Shown: one piece after another, positions 10,292-17,223 of the stretch
Layout of the letters: every line of letters starts with the position of its first letter
Position numbering within the stretch: the stretch's first letter is position 1
Source: Adlercreutzia sp. ZJ473
Lineage (GTDB): Bacteria; Actinomycetota; Coriobacteriia; Coriobacteriales; Eggerthellaceae
Assembly (NCBI RefSeq): GCF_013185065.1
Contig: NZ_JAAVTO010000029.1
Location: 1 to 32,874, forward strand
Direction of reading: 5' to 3'
Length of the DNA stretch: 32,874 bases
Notes under the pieces: generated by a model
The model's input: the letters and a program-made list of their open reading frames with translations, nothing else
Databases searched by the model: none
What the model was told of the DNA's origin: nothing
Program-made: the position numbers and the translations under genes

Positions 10292-11100
10292 GAATTCTCG
10301 CCCTTTAGAATTTTTTCATAAACATAAATATTGGAGTCTTTAAGCTGAGTGTTAATATCATCTAAGAATTTCATTGATCCATCTTGTTTATGGACAACCC
10401 GAATCGATGGACAATATAAGACTCGAACGCCATTTTTAGCTGAATTCCAGGCTAGAAGACCTTCTTCCGCAAATAAAAAAATGCCTTCATCGAAAACAGG
10501 ATATAGCGCTTCTATTGCAGACAACGAAAAAACGATGAAGCTACCATGAGGCTGATAGACTGTTTTATTCTCCCTGTGACAACCTAAAGCAAACAATTCT
10601 CGAATTATCTTATTTGCACAAACCCCTAAACACAGCAACAATCTGCTTTCGTTTTTAAAGCCTAGATAGATTAGGCGTTCGGCCAACTTGCTTCTCTTAG
10701 CAATCATTGGGTTTTGTCTTTTTCCAGATAACGTTCTTATATCTGGTGCAAGAATACTTTTTTCCAAAGGATTAAACCCATTCAAAGAGAATTCTTCAAT
10801 CACCGTATCTGGATTTGACACAACAAGCCATTGAAAAGCATACTCTGAAACAGCATGGGTTATTCCGACATTGTTCCCATAGCCGTATCCCCTATTTTCA
10901 ACGCTTAAGAAATCAGCTCCATACTGATTTGCTAAACGCTGGAACTCATTTTCGGACACATCGTCATAGTAGCTATTCACGATTACGATATGGAATGTAT
11001 AGTTATGGATTTTTTGAACAGTAGATTCAAGAAATGTCTCTAGATCTTTTGTGTTTCGATAAGTTAGCACTATAAAGACAACGTCATAGGACTCGGGCAA
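10285..11100 (-). CDS. Family 2 glycosyltransferase
   Basis: A 271-residue cytoplasmic glycosyltransferase that would add one sugar to the lipid-linked repeat unit. The N-terminus (DVVFIVLTYRNTKDLETFLES) is a GT-A nucleotide-binding strand-helix start, followed by GYGYGNNVGI and VVSNPDTVI. The latter is the D-x-D/N-P-D type metal site seen in rhamnosyltransferase-like GT2 enzymes. LFAEEGLLAW in the second half corresponds to the catalytic acid region (usually F..ED.DL). The start is a TTG at 11100, six bases after the epimerase stop codon, with a weak ribosome binding site. Given the rml genes, rhamnose transfer is possible but unproven. Confidence 0.8.
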   Translation of the reverse strand: MPESYDVVFIVLTYRNTKDLETFLESTVQKIHNYTFHIVIVNSYYDDVSENEFQRLANQYGADFLSVENRGYGYGNNVGITHAVSEYAFQWLVVSNPDTVIEEFSLNGFNPLEKSILAPDIRTLSGKRQNPMIAKRSKLAERLIYLGFKNESRLLLCLGVCANKIIRELFALGCHRENKTVYQPHGSFIVFSLSAIEALYPVFDEGIFLFAEEGLLAWNSAKNGVRVLYCPSIRVVHKQDGSMKFLDDINTQLKDSNIYVYEKILKGENSC

Positions 11101-11106
11101 AATACA

Positions 11107-11943
11107 TCACAACCGATCATTCATTATTGAGTCAATCACCGTAGAGTCACCAAATATTTCTGGTGAATCGTACGGTCTATCCGGAAAAGCATCAAAGTCT
11201 ATGTCTAATTCGTATCCTTTTGATTCAATGTAGTCAGATACATATTCCCCCAAGGCAACAGAAGTGCCGCTACAGACATTAATTATCCCCGTATACTTTT
11301 CCTGTCCAACAATTGCAACAATTTGACGAGCTGCTTCCGTAATAGAAAGAAAGTCATATTTGTTCTTTCCTGAATTTAAAGGAAAAGAGCAATCCCCCCT
11401 TTTTGCCGCTTGGTCTATTTTTGCAAATATAGACTGAGCTCTACTATTATCACCAACAAGATAATAGCCTCTCAGCCAAAATAACCGTGTCTGAGAATTC
11501 TGGCATATAATCTCCGCCAGCTCACGCAAGGCATTCTTTGAGACACCATAAAAAGACATGGGATTGCATGGTGTAGCGCTGTCAACTTTTCCCTCCCAAT
11601 AACCAATCTCATGCATGGAGCCCATAACTGCAATCTTTTTAACGTTTCTATCAACAGCTCGACGTAGTAGATCAACATGTAGGGGCAAATCTTCTATATG
11701 CGAAAAATGGGAGTGATTGAACCCGTTACGCCATGCGAGGTGAATCAAAACATCAGACACCTCTAAAAGATCATCTATTTCACCAAAAACATCACGAGCA
11801 AAAAAACTAGCTTTCGGATCTAAATCCTCTTTGGACCTATCGACAGCAATAACTCGATAATCCGCGCGTATCAGCTCGTCCACAACATGACGACCAATAT
11901 AGCCATTTGCCCCCGTTACTAAAACTACTTCGCCTTTGCTCAT
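11107..11943 (-). CDS. NAD-dependent epimerase/dehydratase family protein
   Basis: A 278-residue extended short-chain dehydrogenase. VLVTGANGYIGRHVVDEL is the NAD(P)-binding motif at about residues 7-24, and YGVSK near residue 133 supplies the catalytic tyrosine and lysine. It would modify a nucleotide sugar (epimerisation, dehydration or 4-keto reduction) for the repeat unit; the exact reaction cannot be told. It is somewhat shorter than UDP-glucose 4-epimerase, and an EIGYWEGKVDSATPCNP loop precedes the active site. Eight base pairs separate it from the upstream GT11 gene and six from the downstream GT2. Confidence 0.8.
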   Translation of the reverse strand: MSKGEVVLVTGANGYIGRHVVDELIRADYRVIAVDRSKEDLDPKASFFARDVFGEIDDLLEVSDVLIHLAWRNGFNHSHFSHIEDLPLHVDLLRRAVDRNVKKIAVMGSMHEIGYWEGKVDSATPCNPMSFYGVSKNALRELAEIICQNSQTRLFWLRGYYLVGDNSRAQSIFAKIDQAAKRGDCSFPLNSGKNKYDFLSITEAARQIVAIVGQEKYTGIINVCSGTSVALGEYVSDYIESKGYELDIDFDAFPDRPYDSPEIFGDSTVIDSIMNDRL

Positions 11944-11951
11944 AGATGCTC

Positions 11952-12860
11952 CTACAATAAATAGTTAGCGTTTATAGAATAAACATCAGGAATGCCCTTG
12001 GAGTTTCGTCTCCACCGCTTTGGTGCAACGATTATTTTTTGAGGGTAAGCACTTAGATATGCGCCCCACCATGAAAAAGTGCTATTTGCTATAACAAATT
12101 GCTTACAAGAGTAAAGCGCTCTCAACGACTCATGAGCGTTCAGACCCTCTACATACACGACTTCGAAAGGAAAAACAAAGGACTGTCTTACATGATCCAG
12201 ATCATCTGAAAAAACAAAAAATTTTGCGTTGTCAACTAAAGTGTTAACCAGACGCATTCCGCGATAGTAGTATTCAGGATCACATACATCTAAGTTTGTT
12301 CCTTTATAACCATGACCGCAACGAATGCTGACTCCAACAGGGTTCTCGCAAGAGCATATCGCTCTAAGGTATTCAGATTCGAGGGATTTGATCGGCAACG
12401 ATACCCTAAACTCCTCTCGTATCTGCTTTTCGACGGACTCGAAATGAGTAGCGCCCTGAAAATACCCGTAAACATATCTGATCTCTCTATCAGAAACGGG
12501 TGGCTTATAGTAATAGGCGTCGAAATTGAAATAAAAGCCTTGATTTGCAAACCAATCAAATACTCTTTCGCCAATACAGTCAGTATTATTTGCAGTTCTG
12601 ATGATTTTTTGCAATCCTCTATAGAGCTTCTGTGCCATCCGTGCCCTTCGATATTCTCGTTTCTCAAGTGGAAAATCGTTTATCATTCGGGTTTCAGGGA
12701 TAGAAAGGCCATCTAATCCATAATCTCGTATTCCATAAGACTCAAAAGAACCTAGATCAAATACAATATCGTCATCATTGAGCAACTTGGAAAGACTCAG
12801 GGCATACGCATACTGGAACATTTGGTTTCCCAAGCCACCTATTAAACGCACAACAATCAT
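11952..12860 (-). CDS. Family 11 glycosyltransferase (alpha-1,2-fucosyltransferase-like)
   Basis: A 302-residue protein of the GT11 family, which usually transfers L-fucose in alpha-1,2 linkage. The N-terminal motif GGLGNQMFQYAYALSL (residues 8-23) and the C-terminal NSTFSWWGAYLS are strongly conserved family blocks. The central motif that normally reads V-H-x-R-R-G-D-Y is here VSIRCGHGY, so the second arginine and the aspartate are replaced. Activity or donor may therefore differ. No GDP-fucose synthesis genes are present in the window. The start overlaps the acyltransferase stop codon as ATGA. Confidence 0.82.
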   Translation of the reverse strand: MIVVRLIGGLGNQMFQYAYALSLSKLLNDDDIVFDLGSFESYGIRDYGLDGLSIPETRMINDFPLEKREYRRARMAQKLYRGLQKIIRTANNTDCIGERVFDWFANQGFYFNFDAYYYKPPVSDREIRYVYGYFQGATHFESVEKQIREEFRVSLPIKSLESEYLRAICSCENPVGVSIRCGHGYKGTNLDVCDPEYYYRGMRLVNTLVDNAKFFVFSDDLDHVRQSFVFPFEVVYVEGLNAHESLRALYSCKQFVIANSTFSWWGAYLSAYPQKIIVAPKRWRRNSKGIPDVYSINANYLL

Positions 12861-13447
12861 TTATCGATATGCCTTATCCATTGATTGCTGGCGGAGTCCC
12901 ATCTCTTTATTACACGCACAGGATTGCCAACCGCGATAGAACAGGGGGGGATATCTTTATTCACTACAGAGCCCGCTCCTATAATGGAGTTATATCCTAT
13001 TCTTACCCCAGGAAGTACAACAACGTTTTCGCCTATCCAACAGTTATCTTCAATAGCAACAGGAGCAGTAATTAAAGGCTGCTGCGAGTATCCCTCATCG
13101 CAGCAATACATGCCATGATTCTCTGTCGTAATCAAGATATACGAAGCTGCAAGAACGTTATTACCTATACAGCAATCATCTGCCACTAGAAATCTACAAT
13201 CATCACCAAACATGGTATTGTCTCCGATAGTTAAACTGGGAGACAAAGATTCCCCACCATGCCTGTCATAGCAGTAAAGTCTGCATCTTTTTCCCAGCGA
13301 TATATTTTTCCCGAATGCAACATACTTAGGCCTGCGGCAACTAAAATCTTTACCGATCACCAAACCTGACCCATGCTGAATCGCAATCGTACTTGGAACG
13401 TGTCGCAGTGATGAAACAAGTGCTTTAATCACCCTTTTTATATCCAT
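12857..13447 (-). CDS. Hexapeptide-repeat acyltransferase (O-acetyltransferase-like)
   Basis: A left-handed beta-helix acyltransferase of about 196 residues, probably acetylating a sugar of the repeat unit. Imperfect hexapeptide repeats run through IGDNTMFGDDCRFLVADDCCIGNNV (split over residues 75-100) and again IEDNCWIGENVVVLPGVRIG, IGAGSVVNKDIPPCSIAVGNP, the last being the standard C-terminal signature of the CysE/LacA/NodL group. The likely catalytic histidine is in ITTENHGMY. I chose the ATG at 13447, which follows GAGAGAG; an upstream TTG at 13453 is possible. It overlaps the GT11 start. Confidence 0.87.
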   Translation of the reverse strand: MDIKRVIKALVSSLRHVPSTIAIQHGSGLVIGKDFSCRRPKYVAFGKNISLGKRCRLYCYDRHGGESLSPSLTIGDNTMFGDDCRFLVADDCCIGNNVLAASYILITTENHGMYCCDEGYSQQPLITAPVAIEDNCWIGENVVVLPGVRIGYNSIIGAGSVVNKDIPPCSIAVGNPVRVIKRWDSASNQWIRHIDK

Positions 13448-13483
13448 GTACAACTCTCTCCATACATATCCAATTTACAATCA

Positions 13484-14251
13484 TCACCTTTTAAAAGTCT
13501 TGATGATTGCCCAAGAAAGAATCGCCAAGGTACTCTTCAAAAACCCTATCGATTCAACATCGTGATATAGCCTCCACTGATAAGCTAATAGCTTTCTTTT
13601 ATCTGCGGACAAAGAATTCCGCCTCATCCTATAGCGAGCCAGTACCTCTGGCATCCCATATGCTTTGTGGCCATCTCGGCTTATGCGCAACCACAAAGCA
13701 AAATCATTACGCTTTTTTATATCTGGCGCATAGTACTTCCCAATGGAATTGCAATCATAAATAACCGTACTATTTCCTATTGGATTGCCGCTAAAAAGAA
13801 TTTGGTTGTAACCTGCTACTTTATATGGCATAGCCACAGAAATAAGTTTGGAAAAATCTTCATTTCGCTTTTCGTACGCAGTGCACGAAAAAACCGCCCC
13901 CCGTAAACGCATGAATTCTATTTGCGTTTCCAGTTTGTTAGGCATCCAGTAATCATCACTATCAATAAAGGCAATATATCTACCTCTTGAATTTTGTATG
14001 CAAAGATTTCTCGAGGCCGCAACACCCAAGTTATCAACATTTTGAAAGAGTCGTATTCTTGAATCCTTGAGACATAACTCCTTAATCGCCGCCACAGATC
14101 CATCCGTAGAGCAATCATCGCAAATTAGCAACTCAAGGTTTCCGTATGTCTGGGCGAGAACAGAATCGATAGCAGCGCGAATGTAACGCTCACAGTTAAA
14201 TGAGGGCATTATCACTGAAACAAGATCGTTGCTTGAAGCGTCTACTAACAA
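13484..14251 (-). CDS. Family 2 glycosyltransferase
   Basis: A 255-residue GT-A enzyme. SVIMPSFNCERYIRAAIDSV is the canonical GT2 start, LICDDCSTDGS the first aspartate block and YIAFIDSDDYWMPNKLE the DxD metal-binding motif, around residues 90-107. The C-terminal region is basic and ends with KTFKR, consistent with membrane association. The start is the TTG at 14251, immediately after the TAG of the priming transferase, with AAGGAG eight bases upstream. It probably adds the second sugar after the priming transferase; donor and linkage are unknown. Confidence 0.88.
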   Translation of the reverse strand: MLVDASSNDLVSVIMPSFNCERYIRAAIDSVLAQTYGNLELLICDDCSTDGSVAAIKELCLKDSRIRLFQNVDNLGVAASRNLCIQNSRGRYIAFIDSDDYWMPNKLETQIEFMRLRGAVFSCTAYEKRNEDFSKLISVAMPYKVAGYNQILFSGNPIGNSTVIYDCNSIGKYYAPDIKKRNDFALWLRISRDGHKAYGMPEVLARYRMRRNSLSADKRKLLAYQWRLYHDVESIGFLKSTLAILSWAIIKTFKR

Positions 14252-15127
14252 CTACCGTGCTCCTTCGTGAGTAAACAAAACTCGGATTGTTTTGCAGATA
14301 AGTTCCCAATCCAGAGCAAAGCTGCAATCTTTAATGTATTTCAAATCGAAAACGATCTTCTCTTCAGGTAAAAGGTCGTAGCCGCCATTTACCTGGGCCA
14401 GACCCGTGATGCCGGGCTTAACCATCATGCGCTGGGAGAAGCCGTGGATGTACTTCTCGAACTCCCCGTAGAACACCGCACGCTCGGGACGAGGGCCTAT
14501 GAGCGAGAGGTCCCCCTTCACGACCGACCAGAACTGGGGCAGCTCGTCAAGCCGGTTTGCCCTGATCTTCTTTCCTATGGGAGTGACGCGAGGGTCGTCT
14601 CCTTCGGCCCACTGCGCGCCGCGCTCCTCGGCGTCGACGTACATGCTGCGGAACTTGACGATGGTGATGGGCCTGCCGCCCAGACCCAGACGCTCCTGTT
14701 TGTAGAAGACGGGACCGGGAGAGTCCTTCTTGATCTTGTAGGCGATGACGGCCATGGGAATCGCGCACACGACGAGCGCGCAGGAGCAGCTCGCTATATC
14801 GAAGACGCGCTTCGCGAAGCGGTACAGGTAGCGCTTGGGCAGCTCGTCCGGGTCGATCTTCTCGAGCTCGACCACGCGCGTGGTGTCGACGAGCTTGGCG
14901 ACCGTTTCTGCAACGGCGGGGTCAACTTCGTCGTTGTAGTTGGCGTGGGGCAGGACGTCTCCCGCATGCCGCCGCTCTGCAGTGTCGGAGCAGACAACCG
15001 CACCACCCTCAATAGCTAAATCAGCTTGGTCATCGAACCTGTCGGCAAAAGCCGGGGATGCGATCTCGAAGCTGACGATCGCAGGCCGCCTGGCCGAGGC
15101 GGAGTTCCTTTCGTCAACGACCGTCAT
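14252..15127 (-). CDS. Undecaprenyl-phosphate sugar phosphotransferase (priming enzyme)
   Basis: A 291-residue polyprenyl-phosphate hexose-1-phosphate transferase (bacterial sugar transferase family, WcaJ/PglC type) that starts repeat-unit assembly. After a variable N-terminal region of about 110 residues comes KRVFDIASCSCALVVCAIPM (the re-entrant membrane helix), then SPGPVFYKQERLG, the catalytic block VKFRSMYVDAE, and NRLDELPQFWSVVKGDLSLIGPRP (residues read in parts), all typical. The upstream gene ends in an ATGA overlap with this start. The central part is GC-rich like the host chromosome while the last 40 to 50 codons are AT-richer, so a composition breakpoint lies inside the gene near 14400. 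Confidence 0.93.
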   Translation of the reverse strand: MTVVDERNSASARRPAIVSFEIASPAFADRFDDQADLAIEGGAVVCSDTAERRHAGDVLPHANYNDEVDPAVAETVAKLVDTTRVVELEKIDPDELPKRYLYRFAKRVFDIASCSCALVVCAIPMAVIAYKIKKDSPGPVFYKQERLGLGGRPITIVKFRSMYVDAEERGAQWAEGDDPRVTPIGKKIRANRLDELPQFWSVVKGDLSLIGPRPERAVFYGEFEKYIHGFSQRMMVKPGITGLAQVNGGYDLLPEEKIVFDLKYIKDCSFALDWELICKTIRVLFTHEGAR

Positions 15128-15621
15128 GCAAGCGCCGCAGCTGACGCGGCGGGCAAAACAGACCCGCGTCCCTTTCTACCAAATGCGCATTTGGATTTTC
15201 TCGGAACCAGCTTGTATCCGTTGTCTAGCTGGGCTTTCAGGGTGTTCAGCAAGCAACTTCCGAAGTTGTGCCTAATTATGACTTGTTCGACGCGCTCCTG
15301 CGCGTAGATCGCGGGACCCGGGGACTCCGACTTTATCCTGAGCGCCACCGCCGCCATGGGGAGCGCGAGGACGACGAGCGCCAGCCCGCACGCGCACACG
15401 TCGAACGCGCGCTTCACGGCGCGGTACCCCAGGCCGCCCGCGACATGCGGCTCCTCGAGCACGACCACGTCATCGCCCGGCAGGAGCCTCCCCAGCACGT
15501 CGGCGGGGATGCCCCCCTCGCGCAGGCCCGGCTCGTGCCTGCCGGCCGCGTCGGCCGCAGCCGCGGCCCTGCGCTCCTCGGGCGTGACGCAGGCCTCATC
15601 GACTTGCAGGGCGTAGCTCAT
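15124..15621 (-). pseudogene. Truncated/chimeric sugar transferase
   Basis: The first 105 residues match the start of a second priming sugar transferase: a variable N-terminus, then VKRAFDVCACGLALVVLALPM, the re-entrant helix, and SPGPAIYAQERV. After QERV the family sequence stops and about 55 unrelated residues follow (EQVIIRHNFGSCLLNTLK and onward) to the stop codon. The catalytic FRSM and DELPQ blocks are absent, so it cannot be an active transferase. The foreign tail is AT-rich at about 15180-15285. The frame ends in an ATGA overlap with the intact transferase, so translation through it may still matter for coupling. I infer a deletion or recombination that fused a 5' sugar-transferase fragment to the tail of another gene. 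The ATG at 15621 has no clear ribosome binding site. Confidence 0.7.
15254..15268. repeat. 15-bp perfect palindrome at the chimeric-gene junction
   Basis: CAACTTC-C-GAAGTTG lies about 20 bp from the point where sugar-transferase homology ends. Its core CTTCCGAA recurs inverted near 15804-15811 and directly at 17139-17146, on both sides of the recombinase gene. Confidence 0.45.
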
Positions 15622-15992
15622 GCGCGGGCCCCCGCGCCCTGCCGGGCATGTCGGATCTGCTGGGTCAATTGACCTAGCAGATCATCCGGACGCGAGGCGC
15701 GAGGCGCGCCCGAGATGACTCGATGTCCCGAATCAGGGACAGAAACGCACTCGCAGGCCGCGCCACCCGCGCCATCGGCCCCCGACTTCCTGAAATCGGC
15801 CTTTTCGGAAGTTCGCGAAGCTCGCCGGCTGCCCAGCTGCCTGACTGCCCAGCCGGCGCTCGCTTGCCTGACTGACCGTCTCGTCTATTCCGGCGCCTTC
15901 TCTTCTTGCATGCTGCAGATTCGCTTCGAGGCTTCTAGGATTGCATCGTATCGAAGAAGTCATGCAACGAGATCAACAGCGAGGTGTTCTCA
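15622..15992. other. Upstream region of the polysaccharide operon and recombinase
   Basis: This 371-bp stretch lies between divergent genes and has no convincing coding region. It contains a GCGCGGG/CCCGCGC hairpin (15624-15639 approx.), the 30-bp near-palindrome at 15654-15683, a TGTCCC/GGGACA inverted repeat (about 15723-15740), an imperfect hairpin built from CTTCC/GGAAG (15786-15811), and two copies of TGCCTGACTG 27-28 bp apart (about 15838-15875). The leftward operon promoter should lie here, but I see no clear -35/-10 pair. Confidence 0.4.
15654..15683. promoter_or_regulatory. 30-bp near-perfect palindrome (operator or recombination site)
   Basis: Half-sites GATCTGCTGGGTCAA and TTGACCTAGCAGATC are inverted copies of each other with a single mismatch and no spacer. 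It lies 33 bp upstream of the first minus-strand start codon and about 310 bp from the recombinase start. A dimeric regulator site or a recombinase site would both fit; the sequence alone does not decide. Confidence 0.55.
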
Positions 15993-17012
15993 ATGAAGGC
16001 AGATATCGAGAAACGAGCGGGGAAGGCGAGCTCCGCCAGAAGAGGTGGCATGTCAGAGAAAGGCAGGGCGTCCGCCGAGGAGGAAGGCGGCGCGTCGAAA
16101 GAGGGCAGGGCGCTTGCAGAAGGAGAGGGTGGGACACCTGTCAAGGAAGCAGACAGCGTGCTGGAGATGGACGGCGCATCCGCCGCCCAAGCAAACAGCG
16201 CCCCCATCAACATGGGCAGCTACGAGCGCTTCCTCCGGGATCAGGGCTTGGCGCCGGGCACGGTGCGCCTTTACGTCAGGGTGGCGTCGGACTACCTGAG
16301 GGAGTTCGGCAGCCCCAGCCGCGAGGGCGCGAGCCGCTATCGCGACGAGCTTGTCGGCAGGTGCAAGCCGGCTACGGTCAACCTGCGGGTGAACGCCCTG
16401 AATCGCTTCCTCGCGTACGAGGGCATGCCCGAGTGCAGGGTCGGCTGCGTGCAGGTCCAGCGGCGCAGCTACCTCGAGGGCGTGATCAGCGCGGGGGAGT
16501 GCCAGCGGCTCGGGCGCATGCTGCTCGAGCACGGTCACATGACGTACTACTTTGCGGTGAGGGTCTTGGCCTCGACCGGCCTTCGGGTGAGCGAGCTGCT
16601 GGAGCTGACCGCCCGGGACGTGCGCGCCGGCCACCTCGACGTGGTGTCCAAGGGCGGCAAGGCCAGGCGGGTGTTCATCCCGTCCTCGCTCTGCGCCGAG
16701 CTGGGGCGGTGGCTCGCGGAGGAGGGCCGTGTGGAGGGCTGCGTCTTTCTCAACGCGCGGGGAGAGCGCATCACCGCGCGCGGCCTGTCGGGCCAGCTCA
16801 AGGTGCTCGCGGAGCGCTACGGCATCGACCCTTCGGTGGTGTACCCGCACTCGTTTCGACACCTGTTCGCGCGCAGCTTCCTCGACGCGCGGGAGGACAT
16901 CGCCCTCCTGGCCGACCTCATGGGACACTCGTCCATCGAGACGACGCGCATCTACCTGCGCCGCACCGCCTCCGAGCAACGCGCGGTGGTGGAGGAGGTG
17001 GTCACGTGGTGA
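15993..17012 (+). CDS. Tyrosine recombinase (XerC/XerD-like integrase)
   Basis: A 339-residue site-specific recombinase. The full catalytic set is visible: R198 in STGLRVSELLEL, lysine in SKGGKARR (about 220-223), H286-x-x-R289 in HSFRHLFAR, H312 in LMGHSS and the nucleophile Y321 in TRIYLRRT. A SAM-like core-binding domain (MGSYERFLRDQGLAPGTVRL onward) precedes it. Unusually, the first 73 residues form a charged, low-complexity extension rich in Lys, Glu, Ala and Gly; the true start could be the ATG near 16212. I chose the ATG at 15993 because GAGGTG lies six bases upstream. Position beside a mosaic priming-transferase region suggests it acts on the polysaccharide locus. It may equally be an integrase remnant or a Xer paralogue. 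Confidence 0.88.
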   Translation: MKADIEKRAGKASSARRGGMSEKGRASAEEEGGASKEGRALAEGEGGTPVKEADSVLEMDGASAAQANSAPINMGSYERFLRDQGLAPGTVRLYVRVASDYLREFGSPSREGASRYRDELVGRCKPATVNLRVNALNRFLAYEGMPECRVGCVQVQRRSYLEGVISAGECQRLGRMLLEHGHMTYYFAVRVLASTGLRVSELLELTARDVRAGHLDVVSKGGKARRVFIPSSLCAELGRWLAEEGRVEGCVFLNARGERITARGLSGQLKVLAERYGIDPSVVYPHSFRHLFARSFLDAREDIALLADLMGHSSIETTRIYLRRTASEQRAVVEEVVTW

Positions 17013-17020
17013 GCGCGCGA

Positions 17021-17054
17021 TCCGCGGCGCGAGCTACGAGTCCGCGGCGCGAGC
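17021..17054. repeat. Two tandem 14-bp repeats, 20-bp period
   Basis: TCCGCGGCGCGAGC occurs at 17021-17034 and 17041-17054, just after the recombinase stop codon and before the Fic promoter region. Function unknown. Confidence 0.55.
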
Positions 17055-17167
17055 CTGCGACGCTTCCCGCGCCAGGTCGCCTCAGCGCCGCGGCAGCGGA
17101 GGCGGGCGTCGCGTCATGCGCCGGGGCTGATGGCAAATCTTCCGAAGTCGCAAGCGAGCCATAAACA

Positions 17168-17219
17168 TTTCTCCCAAAAGCATATAGAATTGGGATATAA
17201 ATGACGAGCTTGGGAGAAA
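17168..17219 (+). promoter_or_regulatory. Inverted repeat and promoter region of the fic gene
   Basis: Perfect 10-bp arms TTTCTCCCAA (17168-17177) and TTGGGAGAAA (17210-17219) flank a 32-nt centre that contains a third TTGGGA half-site (17190-17195) and a possible -10, TATAAA (17196-17201). The right arm overlaps the ribosome binding region of fic. The arrangement fits autorepression by the winged-helix part of the Fic protein, which I infer. Confidence 0.6.
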
Positions 17220-17223
17220 AGGC

